A stretch of 64,000 nucleotides of DNA from Candidatus Binatia bacterium (GCA_951812575.1 OX638322.1:1301925-1365924); one strand, 5' to 3'. Positions 16,629 to 28,178 are shown, numbered from the stretch's first letter. Program-made: numbers and translations. Notes: generated from the letters alone by a model not told the origin.

Positions 16629-17708
16629 ATGAAAAAGCGTGTCGCCGTTGTTGGCGCAACCGGGATTGCGGGTCAGCAATTCCTGGTTGCGCTTCAGGAC
16701 CACCCCTGGTTTGAGGTTGCTTTGCTGGCCGCATCAGAGCGCTCGGCGGGCAAAAGCTATGCGGAGGCTATCCGCGACCCCAAAACCGGGGCGCGGAGAT
16801 GGTGGTGCGAGGAAGAGCCCCCACAGTCCATGCTGCCGCTTCCGGTCCACGAAGCCTCGTCTCTGGACCTGGGCGGGATTGATCTCGTTTTTACGGCCGT
16901 CGAATCAGGACCGGCACGGGAACTGGAACCGGTGTATGCCAAAACGACCCCGGTGGTCAGCACGGCCTCGGCGTTCCGACAAGAAGCGGACGTTCCCCTG
17001 CTTATTCCGGGCATCAATATGGATCATATCGCCCAGATTGATACGCAAAAGAAAAATCGTGACTGGCAAGGCTATATCGTCACGCAGCCCAATTGCACCA
17101 CGATCGGGCTGGCGATTACCCTCCGGCCGCTGTTTGATCAATTCGGTCTGAGAAAAGTCATCATGACCTCCATGCAGGGGCTGTCCGGAGCCGGACGCTC
17201 GCCGGGTGTAATCGGAATGGACACCATAGACAACGTCATTCCGTTCATTGCCGGCGAAGAGGAGAAGGTCGAAAAGGAAGGGCATAAGATTTTTGGTCGC
17301 TTCGAGGATGGAGCTATTGTCCCAGCCACCTTTCTGGTGAGCGCGACGTGTACTCGCGTCCCGGTTCTTGAAGGCCATACCGAGGCGCTGCTGGTCTCCA
17401 TGGATACCCCCTGCTCGGTTGAGGATGTCCGGGCGGCGATGGTCGGGTTTGGCAAAGAGTTTATCGAGCTGGGCCTGCCCTCTTCTCCGCAGCATATGAT
17501 CATCGTGCACGATGACCCGTTTCGGCCCCAGCCACGCTTGGACCGTGATGCAGAAGACGGAATGGCCACGTCCGTTGGTCGGCTACGGGAAGATCAGACG
17601 CTTGAGAATGCCGTGAAATATCTTCTTGTCAGCCACAATACCAAGATGGGAGCGGCCAAGGGGGCAGTCCTGACGGCGGAGTATCTGTATCAGAAGGGGT
17701 ATGTGTAG
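16629..17708 (+). CDS. asd: Aspartate-semialdehyde dehydrogenase (archaeal/fungal-type)
   Basis: 359 residues. NADP-binding start KRVAVVGATGIAGQQFLVAL; catalytic cysteine in VTQPNCTTIGLAITL near residue 155; SMQGLSGAGRSPGV; and a substrate/active-site histidine in VLEGHTEALLVSM. The PNCTT form and length belong to the archaeal/fungal-like branch rather than the enterobacterial one. It reduces aspartyl phosphate to the semialdehyde for Lys/Thr/Met/DAP synthesis. Malonyl-/succinyl-CoA reductases are paralogues of this branch and cannot be fully excluded. ATG 16629 is chosen; an upstream GTG at 16599 would add ten residues. Confidence 0.88.
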   Translation: MKKRVAVVGATGIAGQQFLVALQDHPWFEVALLAASERSAGKSYAEAIRDPKTGARRWWCEEEPPQSMLPLPVHEASSLDLGGIDLVFTAVESGPARELEPVYAKTTPVVSTASAFRQEADVPLLIPGINMDHIAQIDTQKKNRDWQGYIVTQPNCTTIGLAITLRPLFDQFGLRKVIMTSMQGLSGAGRSPGVIGMDTIDNVIPFIAGEEEKVEKEGHKIFGRFEDGAIVPATFLVSATCTRVPVLEGHTEALLVSMDTPCSVEDVRAAMVGFGKEFIELGLPSSPQHMIIVHDDPFRPQPRLDRDAEDGMATSVGRLREDQTLENAVKYLLVSHNTKMGAAKGAVLTAEYLYQKGYV

Positions 17709-17739
17709 TTCCGGACGCCCGTCTTGATACAGTACACTG

Positions 17740-19140
17740 ATGCCCACAGCCTTCAAAACCGCGGACCTTCCTCCAAAAGGGCACGGCTTCTGGAAGCTCG
17801 CAGGGCCTGGGGCTGTCCTGGTCGGACTCTCAATCGGCGCGGGTGAGCTGATTGTCTGGCCGCGGAATACCGCGCAATTTGGCGCCGGTATGACCTGGGC
17901 GGCGCTGCTCGGCATTTTTCTTCAATTCTGGATTAATTGCGAGATTGGTCGCTATACCTTAGCGACGGGAGAAAGTATTTACGCCGGATTCAGCCGCATC
18001 TCGCGCCACTTTGCCTGGATCTTTATTCTGCTCAACATCCTGGGCTGGATTCTTCCGGGATGGGCGCGGGCCTGCGGCGGGGCGCTCAAGGCGCTCATGG
18101 TTGGTCCCCAGGGCTGGGGGGAGCCGTGGGTCTGGACGGCCATTACCTTTACCGGTGTTGCCTTTGTCCTATTCGGTCCTAAGCGCGTGTATGCCTCGGT
18201 TGAGAAAACAACGGAATTGCTAATCGTTTTGGTAACGGTCGGCCTGATTCTGGTGGCCTGTGTCGTTGGCAATGCAGAAACCTGGGCAACGCTGGGACAC
18301 GGGATGCTGAACTTTCCGTTCAAGCATCCGGACATGCCGACCTATATTCTGTTCTCTTCGGTTGTTTTTGCCGGAGCCGGGGGAACGGCGAATCTTTTTT
18401 TCTCGTTCTATATCCGCGACAAAGGCTGGGGCATGGGAGCGCTGATGCCCAAGGTGGTCAATCCACTCCGAGCGCAGGAGGAGGTTGTTTCAGACCGGGC
18501 GTTTCAGATTGCCGAGACCGAGTCGAACTTGGCGCGCTGGCGGACCTGGTTCAGACATTTGTCCGTGGACCAAATGCTCTTTTTCTGGCTCCTCAACACG
18601 TTCACCATTCTCTTGTTTATCTTTGGTGCGCTGGCGGTACTGCATCCGCAGGGCATCGTGCCGAGCCAGGAGATGCTGGTCTGGGAGGAAGCCGAGATTT
18701 TAGGCAGCGTGGGGGGAGGGCTCGGAAAAATTCTTTTTCTTTTGGTTGGGATCGCGTGTCTGTTCAGTACCCAACTAACGCTTATCGACGGAGTCGCCCG
18801 GACAGGCGCGGATATTCTGCATACCAACTATGCCTGGGCGCAACAGAAGCCGCTGAGTTGGTGGTACGGCGTCATCGCCGTGGGTTGGATCGTACTCGGG
18901 ACGTTCTTGACCTACGTGTATGAAAGCCTGCCGCCCATCCTTTTTTTGATGGGGTCGGCGTTTTTTGGTGGGATTGCGATGGCCGTCTATACGCCGTTGA
19001 CTCTGGTGATCAATCGAAAGCTGCTTCCACCGGCGCTCCGGCCCGGTCCGGCGAAAACCGCTCTTCTTGTCGGAATCAGCTGTTTTTATATTATTTTTGC
19101 CGTCTTTTCGATTGTCCGGCTTGGACAGCAGCTCTTGTAA
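17740..19140 (+). CDS. Divergent Nramp-family metal transporter
   Basis: 466 residues, about 11-12 hydrophobic helices. The first helix starts as in Nramp proteins (KLAGPGAVLVGLSIGAGELIVWP), but the canonical DPGN metal motif is replaced by GAGE. The helix-6 MPH motif is likewise absent (FAGAGGTANLFFSFYIRDKGWG). These are the two sites that bind Mn2+/Fe2+ in classical MntH, so substrate and coupling are uncertain; relatives lacking them transport Mg2+ or are uncharacterised. It follows asd by 31 bp and ends at a strong bidirectional terminator. Confidence 0.8.
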   Translation: MPTAFKTADLPPKGHGFWKLAGPGAVLVGLSIGAGELIVWPRNTAQFGAGMTWAALLGIFLQFWINCEIGRYTLATGESIYAGFSRISRHFAWIFILLNILGWILPGWARACGGALKALMVGPQGWGEPWVWTAITFTGVAFVLFGPKRVYASVEKTTELLIVLVTVGLILVACVVGNAETWATLGHGMLNFPFKHPDMPTYILFSSVVFAGAGGTANLFFSFYIRDKGWGMGALMPKVVNPLRAQEEVVSDRAFQIAETESNLARWRTWFRHLSVDQMLFFWLLNTFTILLFIFGALAVLHPQGIVPSQEMLVWEEAEILGSVGGGLGKILFLLVGIACLFSTQLTLIDGVARTGADILHTNYAWAQQKPLSWWYGVIAVGWIVLGTFLTYVYESLPPILFLMGSAFFGGIAMAVYTPLTLVINRKLLPPALRPGPAKTALLVGISCFYIIFAVFSIVRLGQQLL

Positions 19141-19142
19141 TA

Positions 19143-19173
19143 AAAAGGGCGCCGTGTATGACGGCGCCCTTTT
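19143..19173. terminator. Bidirectional rho-independent terminator
   Basis: GGGCGCCGT (19147-19155), loop GTATG, ACGGCGCCC (19161-19169), flanked by A-run on the left and TTTT on the right. It works on both strands and separates the convergent Nramp (+) and atpE (-) genes. Confidence 0.93.
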
Positions 19174-19192
19174 CTTCTTCTGAACTGCGCTA

Positions 19193-19510
19193 TTACACGC
19201 TTCCGGATAGCGTAAACGCGATAACCAGCGCATAAATAGCCAGCGCCTCGATGAAAGCAATACCGATGATCATCGGGGTCTGGATGCGATCAGCCGAGTT
19301 TGGGTTCCGACCGATAGACTCCATGGCGGCAGCCACTGCGCGGCCCTGGCCCAAGCCAGCACCCACGGCAGCGATACCGATGCCGAGGCCAGCCGCGAGC
19401 GCGATCATTCCTCTTGAGGAATCGCCGTCTCCGTCAGCCGCCAAGGCAGCTCCGGCGGTGAGCAGCATCATACAGACCGCCAGCACACCAGTTACACATA
19501 CTTTCTTCAT
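19193..19510 (-). CDS. atpE: ATP synthase F0 subunit c, with N-terminal leader
   Basis: 105 residues, longer than the usual 75-85 because it starts with a signal-peptide-like leader ([25 protein letters not shown]). The two-helix hairpin follows: [21 protein letters not shown], loop ESIGRNPNS, then [20 protein letters not shown] with the ion-binding glutamate in FIEAL. The residue after the glutamate is Ala, not Ser/Thr, which points to proton rather than sodium coupling. Start 19510 has AAAGGAG 8 bp upstream; an ATG at 19528 is part of that leader region. Last gene of the F0 block. Confidence 0.95.
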   Translation of the reverse strand: MKKVCVTGVLAVCMMLLTAGAALAADGDGDSSRGMIALAAGLGIGIAAVGAGLGQGRAVAAAMESIGRNPNSADRIQTPMIIGIAFIEALAIYALVIAFTLSGSV

Positions 19511-19637
19511 ACGTCCTACTCCTTTCATGTCCCAATGGCACAGTGTAGGGTCAACCTCCTCTTATCCTCCTCACCGCTTCATACCCTCTCCGCCACCTGG
19601 ACAATGGGTTTATTAGACTGTTTCTCTTTTCTCTCCC

Positions 19638-20339
19638 TCAGTGATGCTCATCATGGGCAACGGCCAAGGAGACGTACACCATGCTGAGCAGGGTAAAAAC
19701 AAACGCTTGTACGAGAGAGACAAAAGCCCCAAGCGCGTAAAAGACGACCGGAATTACAACTTTCGTCAGGTCCGTAAATATCTCTAAAACAACGTGGTCG
19801 CCCGTCATATTGCCAAAAAGCCGCAGGGAAAGAGAGAAGGGCCGGACAAAATTATCAATGAGTTCCAGCGGGACCATCAAAATGCCCAGCCACCAGATCG
19901 GTCCGACAAAATGCTTCAAATAGGCCAGACCCTGTTCTTGGAACGCATAGAAATTATACGCGACAAAGGAGAGAGCGCCTAAGGCGAGCGTCACGTTGAA
20001 ATTGCTGGTTGGGGGAGAGAATCCAGGCAACAGCCCGGAGAGGTTTGCAATCAGAATGAAGAGGAAGAAACTGCCATAGAGGTGGACGTATTTCTGTGCC
20101 CGGTCACCCAAAACGCCCTCGGCCATATCAGAGATGCCCTGAGTGAGGAGTTCGGCCATGTTCCGACAGGTCAGCGAGTCATCAGGGACAGCCACATCAT
20201 CTGCAGCGGCCAACTGCCTCTTTGCCATATAGGCAAAGAGAATAAGAGCGACAGAGACAATAAGGGAGGTAGCGATATGACCGGGGAGAAGGCTGAGCCC
20301 AGGAATATGTTCGACCCAGAGAAAGATATGGTGTTCCAT
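19638..20339 (-). CDS. atpB: ATP synthase F0 subunit a
   Basis: 233 residues, 5-6 transmembrane helices. Key half-channel region: SLSLRLFGNMTGDHVVLEIF with the essential arginine in RLFGN, preceded by VPLELIDNFVRPFS. The C-terminal helix FYALGAFVSLVQAFVFTLLSMVYVSLA carries the conserved glutamine. The histidine-rich ends (MEHHIF, AHDEHH) are common in this lineage. It lies between atpI and atpE. Confidence 0.95.
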   Translation of the reverse strand: MEHHIFLWVEHIPGLSLLPGHIATSLIVSVALILFAYMAKRQLAAADDVAVPDDSLTCRNMAELLTQGISDMAEGVLGDRAQKYVHLYGSFFLFILIANLSGLLPGFSPPTSNFNVTLALGALSFVAYNFYAFQEQGLAYLKHFVGPIWWLGILMVPLELIDNFVRPFSLSLRLFGNMTGDHVVLEIFTDLTKVVIPVVFYALGAFVSLVQAFVFTLLSMVYVSLAVAHDEHH

Positions 20340-20398
20340 AGATTCGGTTCAATACACTCCCATTCAGTATGCTCGCCAATACTCGTCTTTTAGACTGG

Positions 20399-20812
20399 TT
20401 AGCGTGGGATAAAGGGATGTTCAGACTGGTCTTTCGATCTGTTCAGGCCGACTATCATGCAGGCAATAAGCAGTAAAGGGACCCCGGCGACAAAACTCTT
20501 GGCGTCGATGGGATACCGAACGAAAACCGCGCTTAGCAGCAAAACGTACAATCCCGCTTTGGCAGTCAGCCACAGCGCGACACGGATCTTTCTGTTCATA
20601 TTGGATTTCCGTGGGTCCTGTGAATCGACGGAAGTGAGTGCGGAGCGGACAACTTTTTTGAGCAGCCAGAAGTTGGCCTGCATCACGCCACCGCCAAGTA
20701 CAAAGCTGGGCACATGAATAATTTCTGTTATCCAGCCTATAGTGGCACCAGTCCCAACTAAGGCAAGGTTCAGGACTTCTATTCTCTCAATTGTCTTTTG
20801 CGGCTTTGTCAC
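20399..20812 (-). CDS. atpI: ATP synthase subunit I (AtpI-like membrane protein)
   Basis: 137 residues with four predicted membrane helices (LALVGTGATIGWITEII; FVLGGGVMQANFWLLKKVV; VALWLTAKAGLYVLLLSAVFV; FVAGVPLLLIACMIVGL). The GxxxxxxFWLLKKVVR pattern after helix 2 is typical of AtpI proteins, which assist c-ring assembly or Mg2+ supply. Starts inside atpZ (26-bp overlap) and precedes atpB. Confidence 0.8.
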   Translation of the reverse strand: MTKPQKTIERIEVLNLALVGTGATIGWITEIIHVPSFVLGGGVMQANFWLLKKVVRSALTSVDSQDPRKSNMNRKIRVALWLTAKAGLYVLLLSAVFVRYPIDAKSFVAGVPLLLIACMIVGLNRSKDQSEHPFIPR

Positions 20813-21020
20813 GGGCAGAGAGGCGCTGGAGTACGATGATCAGACGATATATCGCTCCTGACATGCCAACGACCACCCCGATGACCATCAGGAGGGGCGC
20901 TGTGCCAAACTGGTTGTCTGCATAGTTGCCAATCAGGAGACCGGCGATAATGGCCCCGGCGAACTCGAATCCGAGCGCTCCATACTTTCCATAGGTTATG
21001 AGAGGACTCTCCTGAGCCAT
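20787..21020 (-). CDS. atpZ: AtpZ-like F0F1-associated membrane protein
   Basis: 77 residues, two transmembrane helices (YGALGFEFAGAIIAGLLIGNYADNQFG and PLLMVIGVVVGMSGAIYRLIIVLQR), the AtpZ/AtpI family layout. The start at ATG 21020 (MAQESP) immediately follows the hemL stop at 21025, with a start-stop gap of a few bases; an upstream start would lie inside hemL. Confidence 0.8.
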   Translation of the reverse strand: MAQESPLITYGKYGALGFEFAGAIIAGLLIGNYADNQFGTAPLLMVIGVVVGMSGAIYRLIIVLQRLSARDKAAKDN

Positions 21021-21024
21021 TTTC

Positions 21025-22308
21025 TCAGCTACCAAGATTTTGCAGGACTGACCTCGCAGCTCGTAGGGTTTCCTGGATTTCATCCTCGCCGTGCGCCAGG
21101 GAAATAAAGGCGGATTCGAATTGAGATGGGGGAAGATATATGCCCTGCTCGCTCATACCGCGAAAGTAGCGGGCGAACGTTTCAGTGTCGCTCTGGGTTG
21201 CCGACTCATAGTCGCGAACGGGGTCAACCCCAAAGAAGATGGTGAACATCGAACCTATTTGGTTTACACAGGCTTTAATGTCAGTCTCACGAATTGCAGT
21301 GCGTAATCCCTCGGCCAGCATATCTCCGAGCATATTCAGCCGCTCATAGGCTCCAGCGGCGTGAGCAAGCTTTAAGGTTTCAATGCCGGCGGTCACAGCC
21401 AACGGATTTCCAGACAGCGTCCCAGCTTGGTAGACGCCCCCCAATGGAGCAAGCACGTCCATTATCGCCGCTTTTCCGCCAACCGCGGCCAGCGGCAGGC
21501 CACCACCCACGACTTTCCCGAGGCAGGTGAGATCTGGGTCGATGTGGTAGATTTCTTGTGCTCCACCACGAGCGAGACGGCAGCCAGTCATCACCTCGTC
21601 AAAGATGAGCACGACTCCGAACTCTCGGGTGAGTTCCCGGAGGCCCTCAAGAAAGCCTTGCTCGGGCGGTACGAGGCCCATGTTTCCAGGAACAGGCTCC
21701 AGTATAACGGCGGCCACCCCTTCCGGGTCGGCCTCCAGGTAGGCGCGGACGCTGGAGAGACTGTTGTATTCAGCCACAAGTGTCATACTGCTAAAGGCCT
21801 CGGGAACACCTTGACTGTCCGGGGTACTAAACGTCAGCGCTCCAGACCCAGCTCTCACCAGAAGCGCATCCGTATGACCGTGATAGCAACCGGAGAACTT
21901 GATGATCTTCGCCCGGCCTGTATAGCCACGGGCGAGACGCAGGGCGGTCATGGTCGCTTCTGTGCCCGAGGAGGTCAGGCGGACCTTCTCTATTGACGGA
22001 ATGGTCTGTGTAAGCGTTTTTGCCAGTTCAATCTCTTTTGCCGTTGGGGCACCGAAACTGGTCCCGTTCTTCACCACCCGCTCAAGTGCACCGACAACCT
22101 GCGGATGCGCATGGCCGGCTATTAACGGTCCCCATGAGCTGACATAGTCTATATACTCGCGTCCATCCGCATCAGTAACGCGACATCCTTTCCCGCGGTT
22201 GATAAAAAGAGGATCACCACCAACAGCCCGCCACGCACGGACCGGACTGTTCACGCCCCCTGGAATATATTTTTGCGCCTCGTGAAAGAGTTTTTGCGAT
22301 GTCGACAT
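21025..22308 (-). CDS. hemL: Glutamate-1-semialdehyde 2,1-aminomutase
   Basis: 427 residues; PLP enzyme that makes 5-aminolevulinate for tetrapyrroles. Motifs: YIPGGVNSPVRAWRAVGGDPLFINRGKG, SSGTEATMTALRLARGYTGR, FSGCYHGHTDALLV, LIFDEVMTGCR, and the PLP lysine in CLGKVVGGGLPLAAVGG. Start MSTSQK at 22308 is preferred over 22353, which would add 15 unusual residues. It leads the operon hemL-atpZ-atpI-atpB-atpE. Confidence 0.95.
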   Translation of the reverse strand: MSTSQKLFHEAQKYIPGGVNSPVRAWRAVGGDPLFINRGKGCRVTDADGREYIDYVSSWGPLIAGHAHPQVVGALERVVKNGTSFGAPTAKEIELAKTLTQTIPSIEKVRLTSSGTEATMTALRLARGYTGRAKIIKFSGCYHGHTDALLVRAGSGALTFSTPDSQGVPEAFSSMTLVAEYNSLSSVRAYLEADPEGVAAVILEPVPGNMGLVPPEQGFLEGLRELTREFGVVLIFDEVMTGCRLARGGAQEIYHIDPDLTCLGKVVGGGLPLAAVGGKAAIMDVLAPLGGVYQAGTLSGNPLAVTAGIETLKLAHAAGAYERLNMLGDMLAEGLRTAIRETDIKACVNQIGSMFTIFFGVDPVRDYESATQSDTETFARYFRGMSEQGIYLPPSQFESAFISLAHGEDEIQETLRAARSVLQNLGS

Positions 22309-22921
22309 CTGGTCTACCCACGTCCCGGTTGTGAAGATTTCCCCTGCTACCACCCACCCACAAGAGAGTCAAGCCAAAAGAGTTCTTCTCACAAGGGGCG
22401 TCTGAACGGACCGGAATTATGAGAATATTCTCACTCTCCTTGGGTTCTCTTATAAGAATCGGTAACAATGTGTGACTTCATTCTGCGTATTTCTATTGCC
22501 TGCGTTTTCAGAAATGATAAGAAAAATAAATAGATACGAACCTGATTTTTCAGGTCTACTCTTTTTTTAATATCACTTTATGTTACGGCTTCAATTTTTT
22601 CCAGTGATATTCATTGCTTTGGAAAACTGTTGCTCTTTTCCTTGCATTCTATAGGAAAAAAGTTTAATACGCAGTGACGCTATCCTATCTGGCCTCATAA
22701 ATTTTAAGCGGCACATTGATTCGGATAGACATGGGTCTTTTTCTTGCCTCTCTGACGACGCAGTCGGTGAACGGGATCTTCCTGGGGCAGAAGGCGAGAC
22801 AGAAAGACAAATGTGTGTGGATAACTTCGTCAGACGACAGGTATTTCCTCAGTCTAAAAAGGAAGTTATCGAGTTATCCACACCTGTGGACAACTTTTGT
22901 TGAGTGGTGGAAGGACGCGGC
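22309..22921. promoter_or_regulatory. dnaA upstream region with three DnaA boxes
   Basis: A 613-bp gene-free stretch between divergent hemL and dnaA, A+T-rich from about 22460 to 22700. Three DnaA boxes lie near the dnaA start: TGTGGATAA at 22816-22824, TTATCCACA at 22874-22882 and TGTGGACAA at 22885-22893 (one mismatch). They suggest autoregulation of dnaA and may be the second half of a bipartite origin. A weak hairpin (ACCTGA...TCAGGT, 22540-22555) before a T-run is the only other structure. The TAAT/TATC-rich tract has no recognisable gene. Confidence 0.8.
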
Positions 22922-24247
22922 ATGCATCGGGTGTGGGAAAGAGTGTTGGGGATTGTTGAAGGACAAGTAGGAAGGACGAATAGTGAAACCTGGCTGAAGC
23001 CGATTCGGCCCCTTGGGCTCCAAGACGAGGCATTCCACCTCGAAGTCCCGAGCGCGCTTTTTAAGGATTGGCTACTCAGCAACCTCGTCGGCCCCCTGGA
23101 AAATGCATTTACCGAGGTTCTTGGTCAGCCAACGCACCTCGTCTTGCATGTACGGGAAAAACCACAAGGAGAACTCTTTCCGGAAGAAGAGAGAGAACAA
23201 ACAGCCCAGGGAAAAGGGAAGGGGAAAAAAGACGGGCTTATTCAGAATTACACCTTTTCCTCCTTTGTTGTCGGTGGCGGCAATCAGTTTGCTCATGCCG
23301 CGGCCAAAGCGGTCAGTAAACACCCAGGGAAGAGCTATAATCCATTATTCATCTATGGGGGGGTTGGGTTAGGAAAGACGCATCTCATTAATGCCATTGG
23401 ACACGAAACATCGGGAAAACAAGGAAAGGACAATATTGTCTATCTGTCCTCAGAGTCTTTTACCAATGAATTGATTGCTCATTTACGAAAGAATCGAATG
23501 ACGGAATTCAAAAACAGATTCCGTCGCGCGGATGTTCTTATTCTCGATGATGTGCAGTTTCTGTCTGGTCGCGAACGGACACAAGAAGAATTTTTTCACA
23601 CCTTTAATTCCCTCCATGAGTCGAGCAAGCAGATTATCTTAACGTCGGATAAGTTCCCAAATGAGATAGGCGGACTAGAAGAGCGGTTGAGAAACCGTTT
23701 CGAATGGGGATTGATCGCCGATATCCAGCCGCCCGACCTTGAGACTCGGGTAGCGATTCTACAAAAAAAATCACGCGTAAAACGTATTCCCCTTCCCGAC
23801 GATGTTGCCCTTTTCATTGCTTCTCATGTGACCTCAAACGTCCGGGAGCTTGAGGGCGGCCTGACACGATTAGGAGCGATGGCCGCCTTGAATCAGGCTG
23901 ATATCACTGTCAACTTTGCCCAACAGGTCCTCAAGAATTTAGTCACAGACCAGGAAAAGAAAGTCTCGATCGAGACCATACAGAGAACGGTGAGTAAATA
24001 TTTTGGCGTCAGCGTTGCCGATATAACTTCAAAGAAAAGGACAAAGATGGTTTCGTTTCCGAGGCAGGTTGGCATGTTTCTCTGCCGTAAGCTTGCCGGC
24101 GCCTCCTACCCAATGATTGGGATGCGATTTGGAGGAAAAGATCACACAACGGTTCTGCATGCCTGTCATACAATTGAAAATCGGTCCAAAAAAGACGAAG
24201 AGCTTCGCGATATCATCAATAGAATAGAGATCATGATTTATGAGTAG
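22922..24247 (+). CDS. dnaA: Chromosomal replication initiator DnaA
   Basis: 441 residues. Domain I (about 1-80: VWERVLGIVEGQVG...SETWLKPI), a short linker rich in K/E, AAA+ domain with Walker A GGVGLGKTHLINAIG and Walker B ADVLILDDVQFL, and domain IV with helix-turn-helix signature GGKDHTTVLHACHTIENR. ATG 22922 has GGAAGGA at 6 bp; the upstream GTG pair at 22904 is less likely. It is flanked by DnaA boxes on both sides. Confidence 0.97.
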   Translation: MHRVWERVLGIVEGQVGRTNSETWLKPIRPLGLQDEAFHLEVPSALFKDWLLSNLVGPLENAFTEVLGQPTHLVLHVREKPQGELFPEEEREQTAQGKGKGKKDGLIQNYTFSSFVVGGGNQFAHAAAKAVSKHPGKSYNPLFIYGGVGLGKTHLINAIGHETSGKQGKDNIVYLSSESFTNELIAHLRKNRMTEFKNRFRRADVLILDDVQFLSGRERTQEEFFHTFNSLHESSKQIILTSDKFPNEIGGLEERLRNRFEWGLIADIQPPDLETRVAILQKKSRVKRIPLPDDVALFIASHVTSNVRELEGGLTRLGAMAALNQADITVNFAQQVLKNLVTDQEKKVSIETIQRTVSKYFGVSVADITSKKRTKMVSFPRQVGMFLCRKLAGASYPMIGMRFGGKDHTTVLHACHTIENRSKKDEELRDIINRIEIMIYE

Positions 24248-24517
24248 GCTTCGCCCTGTGGATAACCTGTGGATAACCTGTGGATAACCTGTGGATAACC
24301 TGTGGATAACTCGTAGTGGCGAGCAGCCGGATAAGGAGACGAAAAAAGTTATCCACAGGTTTACTGAAGTTATCCACAGGGGGGTGTGGATAACTTTTCT
24401 ATTATAAACAAATACTTAACCCACTTATCCACATATCCACAGGCCCTACTACTACTACTATCTATTTATATATAAATATAAAGAATAAGTAGTAGTAATT
24501 AGAGAAAGGAGGAGGAC
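24248..24517. other. Chromosomal origin of replication oriC
   Basis: Between dnaA and dnaN. Five TGTGGATAA boxes in direct repeat at exactly 11-bp spacing (24257, 24268, 24279, 24290, 24301). Then opposite-strand TTATCCACA at 24349 and 24370, TGTGGATAA at 24385, TTATCCACA at 24425 and a one-mismatch box at 24433. This last box is followed by a GC cluster (GGCCC, 24442-24446), TAC trinucleotides (24447-24458) and an A+T-only stretch to about 24490. That order matches the DnaA-box, GC, DnaA-trio and unwinding element module described for Bacillus subtilis. The dnaN RBS (AAAGGAGGAGG) closes the region. Confidence 0.95.
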
Positions 24518-25669
24518 ATGGAATTCAGCGTCGGTAAGGAAGACCTCCTTCAGTGTTTATATCTAGTCCAAGGTGTTGTTGAGAGACGCTCCTCTCTCCC
24601 TATGCTCTCCCATGTTCTTATCGAATCAGACTCTACAGGAGAGGAAGGGGTTATTTCTCTTGGAGCAACAGATCTCGAAATTGGGATCCGTCAGCAGTGC
24701 CAAGCCGAGGTGAAAGCGTCAGGGTCGATGACTGCAGATGCAAGAAAGTTGTATGAGATCATTCGTGAGCTGCCATCCGGTCATATCCGTTTACGCTCAA
24801 GTGGTAATGGATGGGTGGATGTTAACAGCGGAAAGTCCCGCTTCAGAATCGCAAGTCTGGACCCTAAGGAATTCCCCACAATAACAGGACAAAAAGAGAA
24901 GCAGGAGGAATCCCCTTCTTCTTCTGACCAATTCATCTCTTTGCCCGGACCGACCCTGCGGGAGATGATCGAGAAAACTCTCTTTGCAACCTCACCTGAC
25001 GAGACACGACTGAATCTCAGCGGTGTCTATCTCCAGACCCAGAAAGATGGGAAGGTGCGTATGGTTGCCAGCGATGGACATCGCCTGTCTCTCATAGAGC
25101 GAGGGGTCGATGCTTCTTCCCTGCCCGATTGGCCGAGCGTCATACTTCCGAAAAAGGGCTTGATTGAAACCCGGAAACTCCTTGAGCGGAGCGAGGGGAC
25201 CATAGACGTTTCGGTCAATGATTCGGTCGTCAACCTGAAGAAGGAGACAACCGAACTCTTTATGCGTCTGATTGAGGGAGACTTTCCCGACTACCAGCAA
25301 GTTGTTCCAAAAGAGCATACGCACCGTATTGAGTTTCCCCGAGATGAATTCCTCAGCGCTCTCCGTCGTATTTTGATTCTCACAACAGAACGCTCTCGGG
25401 GGATAAAATTACAGTTTGAAAAAGACAAGATCGAGATTTCCGTCAACACTCCAGACGTGGGCGAGGGAACAGAAGAGATTTCCGCCTCATACGCTGGAGA
25501 TGGATTATCAATTGGGTTTAATGGAAGATATCTGATCGAGGCATTGAATGTTATGAATGAAGGGGATTCTATCGTCTTTTTTCTTAAAGATGAGATGAGT
25601 CCTGGACTCCTTCAGCAAAAGGAGAGTGATGAATTTTCCTATGTCATAATGCCTATGAAAATAAATTAA
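24518..25669 (+). CDS. dnaN: DNA polymerase III sliding clamp (beta subunit)
   Basis: 383 residues, three clamp domains. Start MEFSVGKEDLLQCLYLVQGVVERRSSLPMLSHVLIE; middle domain with TSPDETRLNLSGVYLQ and VASDGHRLSLIE; C-terminal domain ending DEFSYVIMPMKIN, the usual VMPMRL-like end that forms the protein-binding pocket. Strong RBS AAAGGAGGAGGAC before the ATG. The normal downstream neighbour recF is absent; gyrB follows after 121 bp. Confidence 0.97.
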   Translation: MEFSVGKEDLLQCLYLVQGVVERRSSLPMLSHVLIESDSTGEEGVISLGATDLEIGIRQQCQAEVKASGSMTADARKLYEIIRELPSGHIRLRSSGNGWVDVNSGKSRFRIASLDPKEFPTITGQKEKQEESPSSSDQFISLPGPTLREMIEKTLFATSPDETRLNLSGVYLQTQKDGKVRMVASDGHRLSLIERGVDASSLPDWPSVILPKKGLIETRKLLERSEGTIDVSVNDSVVNLKKETTELFMRLIEGDFPDYQQVVPKEHTHRIEFPRDEFLSALRRILILTTERSRGIKLQFEKDKIEISVNTPDVGEGTEEISASYAGDGLSIGFNGRYLIEALNVMNEGDSIVFFLKDEMSPGLLQQKESDEFSYVIMPMKIN

Positions 25670-25733
25670 TAGAAAGCTGTTTTACTTAAGCTCGTGGTTT
25701 ACGTAACGTAAAGAAAATGCTAAGCTTTGATAA

Positions 25734-28178
<2,445 letters not shown>

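Noticed and set aside
22540..22565. Hairpin followed by a T-run as terminator
   Set aside because: The stem is only 6 bp and no plus-strand gene precedes it; too weak to call.
22716..22970. 84-codon frame before dnaA
   Set aside because: It runs through the DnaA boxes and the dnaA start and has no domain; not a gene.
24257..24310. Tandem 11-bp repeats as a minisatellite or CRISPR-like array
   Set aside because: The units are exact DnaA boxes beside dnaA and dnaN, with no spacers; they belong to oriC. I saw no CRISPR array anywhere in the window.
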